A stretch of DNA of 46,146 nt from Pseudomonadota bacterium (GCA_021805685.1 JAJZET010000228.1:1-46146); one strand, 5' to 3'; shown: positions 24,228 to 33,439, counted from the stretch's first letter. The notes: generated from the sequence alone by a model not told the origin. Numbers and translations are program-made.

Positions 24228-25769
24228 ATGAAACCTGTCCTCCGCGTCGCCGCACTGCTCTACCCGTTGATCCTGCTCTGCGCCACGCCGCCAACGACGG
24301 TGCATGCAGCCACACTTCCCGCGCCCCGGGAGCCGCATTCGCTGGCGGCGCAGATCGACGCGATCATCGACCAGCCACGCTACGCCGCCGCCGACTGGGG
24401 CATCGCGGTCGTGTCGCTGGACAGCGGTCGCACCGTGTACGGACACCGATCCGGCAAGCTGTTCGAACCTGCCTCTACCGCCAAGCTGTTCACTGCGGCA
24501 TTGACGCTGGACACGCTCGACCCGCAGGCGCGCATCCCCACGCGTCTGCTCTCGGCCGCGCCCATTCGCCACGGCACGCTCGCCGGCCCGCTGCTGCTGT
24601 ACGGCATGGGCGACCCCACGCTGGGCACGCCCGCCGCCAATCCCGGCTGGGCGGACGACCTCGCGGCGCAACTGGCTGCACGCGGCATTCGTGTCGTGCG
24701 CGGCGACCTGGTTGCCGACACCACGTATTTCTCCGGCCCTTCGCTGGGCAACGGCTGGGAGGCCAGCGACCTGCTGGGCTGGTTCGCCGCGCCCGCCTGC
24801 GCACTGACCGTGCACGAAAACACCGTGGCGCTGACGCTGGCACCCGGCCGTGCCGCCGGCCGACCGGTACGCCTGGATTTCACGCCGTCGGTGGCGACGC
24901 CGCCGCTGGTGGGCACGCTCGCCACGGCGCCGGCGCACACGCCCGACGACATCAACCTCTATCGCCTGCCCGGCGACACGCTGCTGCACGCCTTCGGCAG
25001 CATCGCCGTCGGCACGCCGGCGCGGACCTACCGCCTGGCCATTCCCGACCCGGCCCGCCAGGCGGGCGAGGAATTGCGCGCGGCGATGCGACGCCACGGC
25101 ATCCGGCTGGCCGGCAAACTGCGCGTGCTTGCCTGGCCGGAGCGCGACGACGCACTGCGGACCAACGCACGGGCGCTGGCCGAGGTGCTGTCGCCACCCG
25201 TGAGCGACATCCTCACCCAGGGCCTCAAGCGCTCGCAGAACCTCTACCTGCAGAACCTGCTGCAACTCGACGGCGTCAGCGCGAAGGCCGCGGCGGCGAA
25301 CCAGCCCGATGCGCCCAGCGGCTTCCTGAGCAGCGAAGCCTGGGGACTGCGTGCGTTGCACGCGTTGCTGGAGCGCATCGGGATCGCGCCGTCGTCGGTG
25401 CTGATGGAGGAAGGCAGCGGCCTGTCGCGCGGCGACCTGGTCACGCCCGCGGCCATGGCGCAGCTGCTGCAATACATCGCCGCGCAGCCGTGGTCATCCA
25501 TGCTGCGCGGCATGCTGCCGCTGGCCGGCGTGGACGGCACGCTGGAATGGCGCATGCGCGACGGCCCGGCCACCGACAAGGTGCACGCCAAGACCGGCAG
25601 CATGACCTTCGTGCACAGCCTGGCCGGCTATGCCACCACCGCCGACGGCCAGCGGCTGGCGTTCGTGATCATGCTCAACAACTACGACCGCGGCGAAGGC
25701 GAGCCGGGTGCCGACCGCGACATCGATGCCATCGTGCAGTTGCTGGCCGGCTGGCACGGCAGCGATTGA
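24228..25769 (+). CDS. dacB: D-alanyl-D-alanine carboxypeptidase/endopeptidase (PBP4, DacB)
   Basis: A protein of 513 residues with a signal peptide (about residues 1-27), so periplasmic. The three active-site motifs of class C penicillin-binding proteins are present: SxxK (S83-T-A-K86 in EPASTAKLFT), the SxN-type region in MEEGSGLSRGDLVTP, and KTG in VHAKTGSMTF. NLYLQNLL and the LSRGDLVTP block are DacB-like. The enzyme trims and splits peptidoglycan cross-links. It diverges from slyD across 88 bases, and its stop lies 6 bases from that of the convergent glutathione peroxidase gene. Confidence 0.93.
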   Translation: MKPVLRVAALLYPLILLCATPPTTVHAATLPAPREPHSLAAQIDAIIDQPRYAAADWGIAVVSLDSGRTVYGHRSGKLFEPASTAKLFTAALTLDTLDPQARIPTRLLSAAPIRHGTLAGPLLLYGMGDPTLGTPAANPGWADDLAAQLAARGIRVVRGDLVADTTYFSGPSLGNGWEASDLLGWFAAPACALTVHENTVALTLAPGRAAGRPVRLDFTPSVATPPLVGTLATAPAHTPDDINLYRLPGDTLLHAFGSIAVGTPARTYRLAIPDPARQAGEELRAAMRRHGIRLAGKLRVLAWPERDDALRTNARALAEVLSPPVSDILTQGLKRSQNLYLQNLLQLDGVSAKAAAANQPDAPSGFLSSEAWGLRALHALLERIGIAPSSVLMEEGSGLSRGDLVTPAAMAQLLQYIAAQPWSSMLRGMLPLAGVDGTLEWRMRDGPATDKVHAKTGSMTFVHSLAGYATTADGQRLAFVIMLNNYDRGEGEPGADRDIDAIVQLLAGWHGSD

Positions 25770-25775
25770 GCCGGC

Positions 25776-26261
25776 TCATGCTCTCAGCAGGCGGGCCAGC
25801 TCCTTGCCGATCTTTTCCGGCGTGTCGGTGGGCGCATAGCGCTTTACCGTCTTGCCGTCCGCATCGACCAGGAACTTGGTGAAGTTCCACTTGATCGCCT
25901 CGCTACCGAGGATGCCCTTGCCCTCGTGCTTCAGCCACTGGTAGAGCGGGTGAGCACGGTCGCCATTCACCTCGATCTTGGCGAACAGCGGGAAGCTGAC
26001 GTCGTAGCTGGTGCTGCAGAAGTCGCGGATCTCCGCCTCGTCGCCCGGCTCCTGGTGGCCGAACTGGTCACAGGGGAAGCCCAGCACCGCCAGGCCGCGC
26101 TCGCGCCATTCGCGCCATAGCTTTTCCAGCCCGGCGTACTGCGGGGTGAAGCCGCACTTGGAGGCCACGTTGACGATCAGCAAGGTCTTGCCCTGCCATT
26201 CGGACAACGATCGCTCGTTGCCGTCGATGTCGCGCGCGTTGAAGTCGTAGATGCTGCTCAT
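25776..26261 (-). CDS. Glutathione peroxidase (thioredoxin-fold, Cys type)
   Basis: A protein of 161 residues. The peroxidatic cysteine is C36 in NVASKCGFTPQY, followed by LGFPCDQFGHQEPGDEAEI, and the WNFTKFLVDADGKTVKRYAP end. The tryptophan and asparagine of WNF complete the active site with the Gln of the CDQFG block. Bacterial members reduce peroxides with thioredoxin or glutathione. It starts at 26261. It diverges from metN and converges on dacB, so it probably forms its own transcript. Confidence 0.95.
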   Translation of the reverse strand: MSSIYDFNARDIDGNERSLSEWQGKTLLIVNVASKCGFTPQYAGLEKLWREWRERGLAVLGFPCDQFGHQEPGDEAEIRDFCSTSYDVSFPLFAKIEVNGDRAHPLYQWLKHEGKGILGSEAIKWNFTKFLVDADGKTVKRYAPTDTPEKIGKELARLLRA

Positions 26262-26333
26262 GGCCAGGGTTCCGTGGATGGACGTATGGAAGTCTACGCC
26301 AGAGGCTAGAATGTCCGCCCACCTCGACGCCGA

Positions 26334-27344
26334 ATGCCCGTGATCCGCTTCCTCGACGTACACAAGTCCTACCGCGTGGACGGCAAGGACATTCCCGCGC
26401 TGCAGCCGTTCAGCCTCGACATCGTGGATGGCGAGGTGTTCGGCATCATCGGCCATTCCGGCGCCGGCAAGTCCACCCTGATCCGCCTGATCAACCTGCT
26501 GGAGCGGCCCAGTGGCGGACGCATCCTGATCGGCGACACCGAGATGACCGCCTTGCCGGAACCGGCACTGCGCGCGCAGCGCCGGCGCATCGGCATGATC
26601 TTCCAGCACTTCAACCTGCTCGCCTCGCAGACGGTGGCGGACAACGTGGCGTTCCCGCTGCGTCTGGCCGGCGAGCGCGACGCGGCGAAAATCCGTGCAC
26701 GCGTCGCCGAACTGCTCGCGCGCGTCGGCCTCGACGAACACGCGGGCAAGTACCCTTCGCAGCTTTCCGGCGGTCAGAAGCAGCGCGTGGGCATCGCCCG
26801 CGCCTTGGCCAACCGGCCGGAGATCCTGCTGTGCGACGAGGCCACCAGCGCACTCGATCCGCAGACCACCGCCTCGGTGCTCGATCTGCTCGCCGCGATC
26901 AACCGCGAACTCAAGCTCACCATCGTGCTGATCACCCACGAGATGGACGTGGTGCGCCGCATCTGCGACCGCGTGGCCGTGCTCGACGCCGGCCGCATCG
27001 TGGAGAGCGGCACGGTGGCCGACGTCTTCCTGCATCCCAGGCATGCCACCACGCGGCGCTTCGTGGCCGAGGCGCTGCCGGAGGAGGCCGCCACCGCGCA
27101 GGCGCCGGCCGTGGTCGGCCGCGTGATGCGCCTGACCTTCCGCGGCGCCACCACGCTGCAGCCAGTGCTCAGCCGCGTGATGCGCGAGCACGGCGTGGAT
27201 TTTAACCTGCTCGCCGGCCGCATCGACCGCATCAAGGACCTGCCCTACGGCCAGCTCACCCTGACGCTGGACGGCGCGGGCAGCGACGCCGCGTTAGCGG
27301 CGCTGCGCCAGGCCGGCATCGAAATCGAGGAGGTGGCCGCATGA
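26334..27344 (+). CDS. metN: Methionine ABC transporter ATP-binding protein
   Basis: A protein of 336 residues. Walker A (GHSGAGKST), Q-loop ([11 protein letters not shown]), ABC signature (LSGGQKQR), Walker B ([12 protein letters not shown]) and the switch histidine (LITHEMD) are all present. The last 90 residues form a NIL/ACT-like domain ([11 protein letters not shown], then [17 protein letters not shown]). In MetN that domain senses internal methionine and blocks transport. It is followed at once by metI with an ATGA overlap. A TAGAAT box at 26307-26312 is a candidate -10. Confidence 0.95.
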   Translation: MPVIRFLDVHKSYRVDGKDIPALQPFSLDIVDGEVFGIIGHSGAGKSTLIRLINLLERPSGGRILIGDTEMTALPEPALRAQRRRIGMIFQHFNLLASQTVADNVAFPLRLAGERDAAKIRARVAELLARVGLDEHAGKYPSQLSGGQKQRVGIARALANRPEILLCDEATSALDPQTTASVLDLLAAINRELKLTIVLITHEMDVVRRICDRVAVLDAGRIVESGTVADVFLHPRHATTRRFVAEALPEEAATAQAPAVVGRVMRLTFRGATTLQPVLSRVMREHGVDFNLLAGRIDRIKDLPYGQLTLTLDGAGSDAALAALRQAGIEIEEVAA

Positions 27345-28024
27345 CGCTCTCGCCACTGCAGAGCCTGTTCCCCAACATCGACGACTGGGGCGAGCTGGGT
27401 CGCGCCTGCATCGACACCCTGCTGATGCTGGGCGGCTCGCTGACGCTCACCGTGCTGATCGGCCTGCCGCTGGGCGTGCTGCTCTACCTCACCGGCAAGG
27501 GGCAACTGCGGGCGATGCCTCGGCTCTACGGCTCCATCTCGCTGCTGGTGAACGTGCTGCGCTCGGTGCCCTTCATCATCCTGATGATCGTGCTGATGCC
27601 GGTCACTTACGCGCTGGTGGGCACCAAGCTGGGCGTGCGCGGCGCGATCCCGCCACTGGTGATCGGCGCCGCGCCGTTCTTCGCACGGCTGGTGGAAACC
27701 GCGCTGCGGGAGGTGCAGAAAGGCGTGATCGAGGCGGCGCAGGCGATGGGTGCCAGCACCTGGCAGATCGTGCGCCACGTGCTGCTGCCCGAGGCACGGG
27801 CCGGCATCGCCGCCGGGATCACGGTGACCGCCATTGCACTGGTGGGCTACACCGCGATGGGCGGCGCCATCGGCTCCGGCGGCCTGGGCGACCTCGCCTA
27901 TCGCTACGGCTACCTCAGCTACGAGTCCGACTACATGGTCGTGACCGTGGCGTTGCTGGTGGTGCTGGTGCAGCTGCTGCAGATGCTGGGCGACCGCATC
28001 GTGGCGCGTTATAAGCGCCACTGA
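27341..28024 (+). CDS. metI: Methionine ABC transporter permease
   Basis: A membrane protein of 227 residues with about five spans. It begins 4 bases before the end of metN (ATGA), so it is translationally coupled. The EAA-type loop that docks the ATPase is visible as [26 protein letters not shown], and [29 protein letters not shown] is typical MetI. Together with MetN and MetQ it imports D- and L-methionine across the inner membrane. Confidence 0.95.
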   Translation: MTLSPLQSLFPNIDDWGELGRACIDTLLMLGGSLTLTVLIGLPLGVLLYLTGKGQLRAMPRLYGSISLLVNVLRSVPFIILMIVLMPVTYALVGTKLGVRGAIPPLVIGAAPFFARLVETALREVQKGVIEAAQAMGASTWQIVRHVLLPEARAGIAAGITVTAIALVGYTAMGGAIGSGGLGDLAYRYGYLSYESDYMVVTVALLVVLVQLLQMLGDRIVARYKRH

Positions 28025-28090
28025 TCCGGTTATTTCCCCGCCAACGTTCGGACGTCTAGTCTGCAAGCACCCCGGAAACCGCCATGAACC

Positions 28091-28165
28091 ATGCTGCTGC
28101 TCGCCGCCCTCTCGGCCATCCTCTCGCTCCTGCTGCTGGCAGGCGTGGCCCGCAAACCGTCGTGA
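28091..28165 (+). CDS. Possible 24-residue hydrophobic peptide upstream of metQ
   Basis: An ATG at 28091 opens a short frame encoding a very hydrophobic stretch (MLLLAALSAILSLLLLAG, then VARKPS) and stopping at 28163-28165, five bases before the metQ ATG. It looks like a single membrane span with a positive tail, or a decayed signal sequence. It overlaps an alternative, implausible metQ extension in another frame that starts at 28084. A weak GGAAAC site lies about 13 bases upstream. Whether it is translated is unknown; it may couple translation of metQ. Confidence 0.35.
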   Translation: MLLLAALSAILSLLLLAGVARKPS

Positions 28166-28170
28166 CACGA

Positions 28171-28959
28171 ATGGTCCGCGCCACGGTCTGCGCGGCCTTC
28201 GCCTTGCTGCTCGCAGCCTGCTCAGCGCCGAAGGAGGGCGCCAACACGCTCACCGTGGCCGCCACCGCGGTGCCGCACGCGGAGATCCTGAAGCAGGTGC
28301 AGCCCATCCTCGCGAAGGAAGGCGTAAAGCTCCGGATCAAGGTGTTCGCCGACTACGTGCAGCCGAACATGCAGGTGGCCGAGAAGAACATCGACCTCAA
28401 CTACTTCCAGACCAAGCCCTACCTCGACGCATTCAACCAGGAACACGGCACCGACCTGGTGCCCATCGTCGGCGTGCACATCGAGCCGTTCGGCGCCTAC
28501 TCGCGCCGGATCAGGAGCATCGACCAGTTGCCGGACGGCGCCACCGTGGCGCTGCCGAACGACCCCAGCAACGAAGGTCGCGCCCTGTTGCTGCTCGCCA
28601 AGAACAAGCTGATCACGCTGAAGGATCCCGCCAACGCGCTGGCCTCGCTCAAGGACATCACGGCGAACCCGAAGCACCTGCGGTTCAAGGAGCTCGAAGC
28701 GGCGATGCTGCCGCGCACGCTGGACGAAGTGGACCTGGCGCTGATCAACACCAACTACGCACTGGCGGCAGGCCTTAACCCCACCAAGGACGCGCTGCTG
28801 ATCGAAAGCAAGGATTCGCCCTATGTGAATTACCTGGTGGGCCGCCCCGACAACCGCAATGATCCGCGCGTGCAGAAGCTGGCGAAGGCGCTGACCAGCC
28901 CGGCGGTCAAGGCGTTTATCGAGCGAAAGTACCGCGGCGCGGTGTTGCCGGCGTTCTGA
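28171..28959 (+). CDS. metQ: Methionine-binding lipoprotein
   Basis: A protein of 262 residues from the ATG at 28171. This start is chosen because it gives a clean lipoprotein signal (MVRATVCAAFALLLAACS, lipobox LAAC). The ATG at 28084 would add 29 basic residues in front. The mature protein has the NlpA/MetQ pattern: TVAATAVPHAEILKQVQPIL, DLNYFQTKPYLDAFN, PNDPSNEGRALLLL, and DLALINTNYALAAGL. It binds methionine at the outer face of the inner membrane for MetNI. A 146-base gap from metI contains the small hydrophobic frame described separately. Confidence 0.93.
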   Translation: MVRATVCAAFALLLAACSAPKEGANTLTVAATAVPHAEILKQVQPILAKEGVKLRIKVFADYVQPNMQVAEKNIDLNYFQTKPYLDAFNQEHGTDLVPIVGVHIEPFGAYSRRIRSIDQLPDGATVALPNDPSNEGRALLLLAKNKLITLKDPANALASLKDITANPKHLRFKELEAAMLPRTLDEVDLALINTNYALAAGLNPTKDALLIESKDSPYVNYLVGRPDNRNDPRVQKLAKALTSPAVKAFIERKYRGAVLPAF

Positions 28960-29019
28960 ACCGGATGCGGCGGCGCTACCAGCGCGCCCCGCGCGACCCG
29001 CAATCGCCCCGGAGGCCGC

Positions 29020-29406
29020 TCAGGCGGCGGCCATCTGCTTCGGGATCGAGCGATTGGTATGGGTGATGCGATTCTTCTCGTCCACGTAGACGCAGGTGGG
29101 CTGGAACTGCGCCAGCTCCTTCTCGTCGATCTGCGCAAACGCGGCGATGATGATGAGGTCGCCCACCTGCACGCTGCGGGCGGCGCTGCCGTTCACCGAG
29201 ATGATGCCCGAGCCTTCCTCCGCGCGCAGCGCGTAGGTGACGAAGCGCTCGCCGTTGTCGATGTCCCAGGCGTGGATCTGCTCGTACTCGCGGATGCCCG
29301 CGGCGTCGAGCAAGTTGCCGTCGATGGCGATCGAGCCTTCGTAGTGCAGCTCGGCGTGGCTGACGGTGGCGCGATGGATCTTCGCCTTGAACATGTTCAG
29401 GTGCAT
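29020..29406 (-). CDS. panD: Aspartate 1-decarboxylase
   Basis: A protein of 128 residues. It makes beta-alanine for pantothenate. The self-cleavage site G24-S25 is present in HYEGSIAID, giving the pyruvoyl cofactor. [15 protein letters not shown], the [15 protein letters not shown] segment and the [11 protein letters not shown] block match PanD throughout. It starts at the ATG at 29406. It lies 101 bases downstream of panC with a probable promoter of its own in the gap, so it can be expressed independently of the panBC transcript. Confidence 0.97.
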   Translation of the reverse strand: MHLNMFKAKIHRATVSHAELHYEGSIAIDGNLLDAAGIREYEQIHAWDIDNGERFVTYALRAEEGSGIISVNGSAARSVQVGDLIIIAAFAQIDEKELAQFQPTCVYVDEKNRITHTNRSIPKQMAAA

Positions 29407-29445
29407 GACTACGGATTCCTGCGGGGACGGCCCACGTGGCCGTAC

Positions 29446-29474
29446 ATTATCGAACCGGTGGCATTGCGTCGCAA
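29446..29474 (-). promoter_or_regulatory. Probable sigma-70 promoter of panD
   Basis: On the minus strand, TTGCGA (-35, 29469-29474), 17 bases, GATAAT (-10, 29446-29451). It gives a start about 30-35 bases before the panD ATG. A GGCCCACGTGGCC inverted repeat lies between it and the gene. Confidence 0.55.
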
Positions 29475-29507
29475 CATCGGCCGTTCAGCCAGGAAGATGG
29501 GGGCGCT

Positions 29508-30353
29508 TCAGTCGAAGGGAAGGTTGTCGATCAACCGCGTCGTGCCCAGGCGTGCGGCGATCAGTGCCACCAGCCCCTCGCGCTCGCCATCGGCCGGTTC
29601 CGACAGGTCGTCGGCACGGCGTATCGCGGCGTAGTCGGGCACGAAGCCTGCGCGCTCCAGCTTGGAGTGCGCCACCTCCTCGATGATGTGCCGCGCATGC
29701 CCCCGGCCCAGCAGGTCGCGCATCTGCTGCAGGGTTTGCCGGACCAGCGGGGCCTGCTTACGTTCCGCCTCGGTGAGGTATTGGTTGCGCGAGCTGAGCG
29801 CCAGGCCGTCCTCGGCACGCAGCGTGGGCGCCCCCATCACCTTCACCGGCAAGGCCAGGTCGCGCACCATGCGTTCGATCACCTTGAGCTGCTGGAAATC
29901 CTTCTGGCCGAACACCGCCAGATCCGGCTGCACCAGATTGAACAACTTGCACACCACCGTCGCGACGCCGTCGAAGTGGCCGGGGCGGTGCGCCCCCTCC
30001 AGCGTGTCGGTGATGCCGGGCACGTGGATGCTCACGCTCTGCTCGGCGCCAAACGGGTACATCGTCGCCACTTCGGGCGCAAACAGCAGGTCGCAGCCAT
30101 GCTCGGCAAGGCCCGCCTGATCCTGCACCAGCGTGCGCGGATAGCGTTCGAAATCCTCGTTCGGCCCGAACTGGGTGGGATTGACGAAGACCGTGGCCAC
30201 CACGCGGTCGGCGCGCGCGCGCGCCAGCTTCAGCAGGGAGTGGTGCCCGGCGTGCAGGTTGCCCATGGTGGGCACCAGCCCGACGGTCTGCCCCTGGGAA
30301 CGCCAGCCGCGGACGACAGCGCGCAGTGCCGGGGCGTCTTGCACGGTTTGCAT
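29508..30353 (-). CDS. panC: Pantothenate synthetase
   Basis: A protein of 281 residues. It joins pantoate and beta-alanine with ATP. The HIGH-like motif is VPTMGNLHAGHHSLL, and the KMSKS-like part is ALSSRNQYL. TVFVNPTQFGPNEDFERYPRT and FGQKDFQQL are also diagnostic. It follows panB by 24 bases on the same strand, in the order pcnB-folK-panB-panC-panD. Confidence 0.97.
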   Translation of the reverse strand: MQTVQDAPALRAVVRGWRSQGQTVGLVPTMGNLHAGHHSLLKLARARADRVVATVFVNPTQFGPNEDFERYPRTLVQDQAGLAEHGCDLLFAPEVATMYPFGAEQSVSIHVPGITDTLEGAHRPGHFDGVATVVCKLFNLVQPDLAVFGQKDFQQLKVIERMVRDLALPVKVMGAPTLRAEDGLALSSRNQYLTEAERKQAPLVRQTLQQMRDLLGRGHARHIIEEVAHSKLERAGFVPDYAAIRRADDLSEPADGEREGLVALIAARLGTTRLIDNLPFD

Positions 30354-30377
30354 GGCGTGTTCTCGTCCAGTGGAAGC

Positions 30378-31208
30378 TCAGTTGAAGCAGTGCTCGGGCG
30401 CAGGGAAGGCTCCGCTGCGCACGTCGGCCGCGTAGGCGGCGAGCGCGGCCGCCACAGAATCGCGACCGGCGAGGAAATCCTTGCTGAACTTGGGCCGCTT
30501 GCCGGGAGTGATGCCGAGCATGTCCTGGATCACCAACACCTGGCCGTCGCAATGCGGACCGGCGCCGATGCCGATCACCGGGATTTTCAGCTCGCGGGTC
30601 ACCCGCTCGCCCAGCGTGCTGGGCACGCCTTCCAGCACCAGCAGATCCGCGCCCGCCGCCTGCACGGCCTGCGCCTCGGCGAGGATGCGGTCGGCGGTCT
30701 CCTGCTCGCGGCCCTGGATGCGGAACCCGCCGAACTTGTGCACCGACTGCGGGGTGAGGCCCAGGTGCGCGCAGACCGGAATCGCCCGCGCCACCAGTGC
30801 GGAAACCGCGTCCAGAATGTGCGGACCGGCGCCCTCGATCTTCACCATCGCCGCCCCTGCCTCGCCGACCAGGCGTGCGCCGGCTTCCAGCGCATGCGGC
30901 ACGTCGCGATCAGCCATGAACGGCAGGTCGGCCACCAGCAGCGTGGCCGACAAGCCGCGCGCCGCGGCCTGCGTGTGGTAGACCATGTGATCCAGCGTCA
31001 CCGGCAAGGTGCTCTTGTGGCCCTGGATCACCATGCCCAGCGAATCGCCCACCAGCGCCACGTCGATACCGGCCAGCTCCACCTGCGCGGCAAGACTGTA
31101 GTCGTAAGCGGTGAGTACCGTTATGCGACGGCCTTCGGCCTTCATCGCATGCAGGCCTGGCACGGTGACCGGCTTGCGCGCGGGAACGTTAGCGGAATCC
31201 ACGTACAC
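30378..31208 (-). CDS. panB: 3-methyl-2-oxobutanoate hydroxymethyltransferase
   Basis: A protein of 276 residues with a TIM-barrel. It transfers a hydroxymethyl group from methylene-tetrahydrofolate to ketoisovalerate. ITVLTAYDYSLAAQVELAGID, VGDSLGMVIQGH, and VKIEGAGPHILD are family marks, as are CAHLGLTPQSVHKFGGF and VPVIGIGAGPHCDGQVLV. The start is a GTG at 31208 with a GAGG site. The gene lies between folK (45 bases upstream) and panC, linking folate and pantothenate steps in one transcript. Confidence 0.97.
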   Translation of the reverse strand: MYVDSANVPARKPVTVPGLHAMKAEGRRITVLTAYDYSLAAQVELAGIDVALVGDSLGMVIQGHKSTLPVTLDHMVYHTQAAARGLSATLLVADLPFMADRDVPHALEAGARLVGEAGAAMVKIEGAGPHILDAVSALVARAIPVCAHLGLTPQSVHKFGGFRIQGREQETADRILAEAQAVQAAGADLLVLEGVPSTLGERVTRELKIPVIGIGAGPHCDGQVLVIQDMLGITPGKRPKFSKDFLAGRDSVAAALAAYAADVRSGAFPAPEHCFN

Positions 31209-31253
31209 GGTGATGCCTCGGATCGGGAGTGGTCGATTATCCGCTGCGCCGCA

Positions 31254-31754
31254 TCATTCGGCCAGCCGGGCTTCGCCCAGGCATTCGCAGCCTCGCTTAT
31301 CCGCTGCAGCGAGCAGATCGGCCACGCGCCCCTGCCCGGGCAAGACGAGATCGGGCGCCAGATCGGCCAGCGGCAGCAACACGAAGGCACGCTCGCCGAT
31401 GCGCGGATGCGGCAGGGTGAGGCGGGCATCGGCCAGTTGCACGCCGTCCATGTGCAACAGGTCGAGATCCAGCGTGCGTGGCCCGTTGCGCTCGGCACGG
31501 ACGCGGCCGGCCCGCTGTTCGATCGCCAGCAAGGCGTCGAGCAGCGCGTGCGGCTCGAGGGCGGTTTGCAGCAGCACGGCGGCATTGACGAACGGCGGCT
31601 GCTCCAGCACGCCCCACGGCGGCGTGCGGTACAAGCGCGAGCGACGCAGCACCCGCGTGGAAGGCAGCCGCGCCAGCGCGTCCATGGCGTCGACTACCTG
31701 CCGCTGCGGCTCGCCCAGGTTCCCGCCCAGCGCGACGTAGGCGGCGATGCTCAC
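31254..31754 (-). CDS. folK: 2-amino-4-hydroxy-6-hydroxymethyldihydropteridine pyrophosphokinase
   Basis: A protein of 166 residues of HPPK, a folate biosynthesis enzyme. It starts with a GTG at 31754: YVALGGNLGEPQRQV is the family N-terminus, followed by YRTPPWGVLEQPPFVNAAV and GPRTLDLDLL with the metal-binding aspartates. Its GTG overlaps the pcnB TGA (GTGA), so translation is coupled. Order and overlap match other gammaproteobacteria. Confidence 0.95.
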   Translation of the reverse strand: MSIAAYVALGGNLGEPQRQVVDAMDALARLPSTRVLRRSRLYRTPPWGVLEQPPFVNAAVLLQTALEPHALLDALLAIEQRAGRVRAERNGPRTLDLDLLHMDGVQLADARLTLPHPRIGERAFVLLPLADLAPDLVLPGQGRVADLLAAADKRGCECLGEARLAE

Positions 31755-33166
31755 GCCGGCTTCGGCTTGGCCGCCGGCTTGCGTCGACGCCGTTTGCGCG
31801 CAGGCGCGACGGCTGCAGCGACCCATTCGGAATCGCCGCCACCGCCACCGTGCGTCGGCAACGCCGCCGCAAGCGTGTCGTGCGGCAACTGCTGGGCGTG
31901 ATCCCACCATTGGCCGAGCTCGCGGATCGCCGGCGATTCGTGCGCCCGCAGCAGCAGGAAATCGAACGCGGCGCGGAAGCGCGGGTGCGCCAGCAGGCGC
32001 AATACCCTCTTGCGCTGGATCTGTTCGAAACGCGGCTGCAGCGACCAGATCTCCTCCATGGTGAAGGTGAATCGCCGCGGGATCGCCACGCGCTGGCACT
32101 GCTCGGCCACCACCTGCATCGCGGCGCGCGCCCAGGCCTCGTTCGCGTCCTTGCCGCGGGTGATCTGCTGGTGCGCCACGTCGCGCACCTCGCCCCAGAG
32201 CAGCACGGCAAACAGGAAGGCGGGTGTCACCGATTTGCCCTCGGCCACGCGTTCGTCGGTGTTCGCCAGACCCTGCTCGACCAGGGCCCGCAAGGCTTCG
32301 TCGCCGCGCTTCAGCGCGCGCGCCGTCGCGGGAAAAAGGAACTGCAGCAGGCCGCATTGTTCGAGCATGCGGAAGCTCTTCAGGCCGTGCCCGGCGAGGA
32401 ACATCTTCAGCGACTCGTCGAATAGCCGCGCCGGCGAGGCTTCAAGCAGCAGCGACCCCAGCTCCGCGAAAGGCGCGGTCGCGGCCGCGTCGATGGTGAA
32501 GCCCAGCTTGGCCCCGAGCCGCGCCGCGCGCAGCATGCGCACCGGGTCCTCGCGGTAGCGCGTGGCCGGCTCGCCGATCAGGCGCAGCACGCGATCCTCC
32601 AGGTCCCGCATGCCACCCACGTAGTCGCGCACCGAGAAGTCACTGATGTCGTAGTACATCGCGTTGACGCGGAAGTCACGACGCAACGCATCCTCCTCGA
32701 TCGTGCCCCACACGTTGTCGCGCACGATGCGGCCATCCACGATGTGCCGCTCGCCTTCCGCGCCCTCTTCCTCGCCGGTGCCACGGAAGGTGGCCACTTC
32801 GATGATTTCCGGCCCGAACACCACATGGGCCAGCCGGAACCGGCGACCGATCAGGCGACAATTGCGGAACAGCTTCTTCACTTCGTCCGGCGTGGCGTTG
32901 GTGGCTACGTCGAAATCCTTTGGCCGGCCGCCCAGCAGCAGGTCGCGCACCGCGCCGCCGACCAGATAGGCGTCGTAGCCCGCCTCGTTGAGGCGGTAGA
33001 GCACACGCAGTGCAGCCTTGCTGATGTTCTTGCGGGAAATCGTGTGCTGCTCGCGCGGGATGATGCGCAGCGCGGGCCTGGCGTCGTTCCTGGCTTCGGG
33101 ATTCAAGCGGCTGGGATCCTTGCGGGTATCTTGTCCGGCCGTGGCCGCGCGACGGCGCAACGGCAT
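31751..33166 (-). CDS. pcnB: Poly(A) polymerase I
   Basis: A protein of 471 residues from the ATG at 33166. The frame is open further upstream but runs through the tRNA gene, so that part is not coding. The nucleotidyltransferase site is [24 protein letters not shown] with D84 and D86. [29 protein letters not shown] matches the E. coli N-terminal region. A basic tail ([14 protein letters not shown]) resembles that of E. coli PcnB. The enzyme adds poly(A) tails that speed RNA decay. Its start codon abuts the promoter of the divergent tRNA-Glu gene. Confidence 0.95.
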   Translation of the reverse strand: MPLRRRAATAGQDTRKDPSRLNPEARNDARPALRIIPREQHTISRKNISKAALRVLYRLNEAGYDAYLVGGAVRDLLLGGRPKDFDVATNATPDEVKKLFRNCRLIGRRFRLAHVVFGPEIIEVATFRGTGEEEGAEGERHIVDGRIVRDNVWGTIEEDALRRDFRVNAMYYDISDFSVRDYVGGMRDLEDRVLRLIGEPATRYREDPVRMLRAARLGAKLGFTIDAAATAPFAELGSLLLEASPARLFDESLKMFLAGHGLKSFRMLEQCGLLQFLFPATARALKRGDEALRALVEQGLANTDERVAEGKSVTPAFLFAVLLWGEVRDVAHQQITRGKDANEAWARAAMQVVAEQCQRVAIPRRFTFTMEEIWSLQPRFEQIQRKRVLRLLAHPRFRAAFDFLLLRAHESPAIRELGQWWDHAQQLPHDTLAAALPTHGGGGGDSEWVAAAVAPARKRRRRKPAAKPKPA

Positions 33167-33193
33167 TGCCGAACGAAACAATTCCGCTATACT
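33166..33193 (+). promoter_or_regulatory. Promoter of the tRNA-Glu gene
   Basis: TTGCCG (33166-33171), 16 bases, TATACT (33188-33193), 20 bases before the tRNA. The -10 is overlapped by TAGTAT on the opposite strand (33189-33194), which could serve pcnB. The -35 touches the pcnB start codon. Confidence 0.75.
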
Positions 33194-33213
33194 ACCGCGC
33201 TCTGCAAGACTTC

Positions 33214-33289
33214 GCTCCCATCGTCTAGCGGTCCAGGACACCGCCCTCTCAAGGCGGGAACACGAGTTCGAACCTCGTTGGGAGCGCCA
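33214..33289 (+). tRNA. tRNA-Glu (anticodon CUC)
   Basis: A 76-base cloverleaf including encoded CCA. The acceptor arm GCTCCCA pairs with TGGGAGC, then G and CCA. The anticodon stem CCGCC/GGCGG encloses loop CTCTCAA with anticodon CTC, reading GAG codons. The T arm has GTTCGAA. GAG is a common glutamate codon in a GC-rich genome. Confidence 0.97.
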
Positions 33290-33371
33290 TTTGCTTGTGC
33301 GATTCGTCCGGAATCGCCGTGGCGCGCAGGTAGCGGCAAGGTTCAAGTGCTTGCCCTGCCCTCGCGCCGAC

Positions 33372-33391
33372 TGCGGCCATCCATGGCCGCA
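33372..33391. repeat. Palindrome, copy 2 of the dispersed repeat
   Basis: Identical over 20 bases to 643-662 downstream of katG (9-base arms around CC). It lies between the tRNA-Glu gene and its terminator. Confidence 0.7.
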
Positions 33392-33400
33392 CTCTCCAGG

Positions 33401-33439
33401 AACAAACGGCACGATCCAGCGATCGTGCCGTTTGTTTTT
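33401..33439 (+). terminator. Intrinsic terminator after tRNA-Glu
   Basis: 16-base perfect arms (33401-33416 and 33421-33436) around loop CAGC, followed by further T residues. It is a very strong hairpin ending the tRNA transcript. Confidence 0.9.

Noticed and set aside
24203-25882. 559-residue plus-strand frame overlapping dacB
   Set aside because: Alternative frame of dacB with low-complexity Arg/Ala content and no domain; dacB itself has all PBP motifs.
29429-29442. GGCCCACGTGGCC inverted repeat before panD as an operator
   Set aside because: Short GC-rich palindromes are frequent by chance here, and nothing links it to a regulator.
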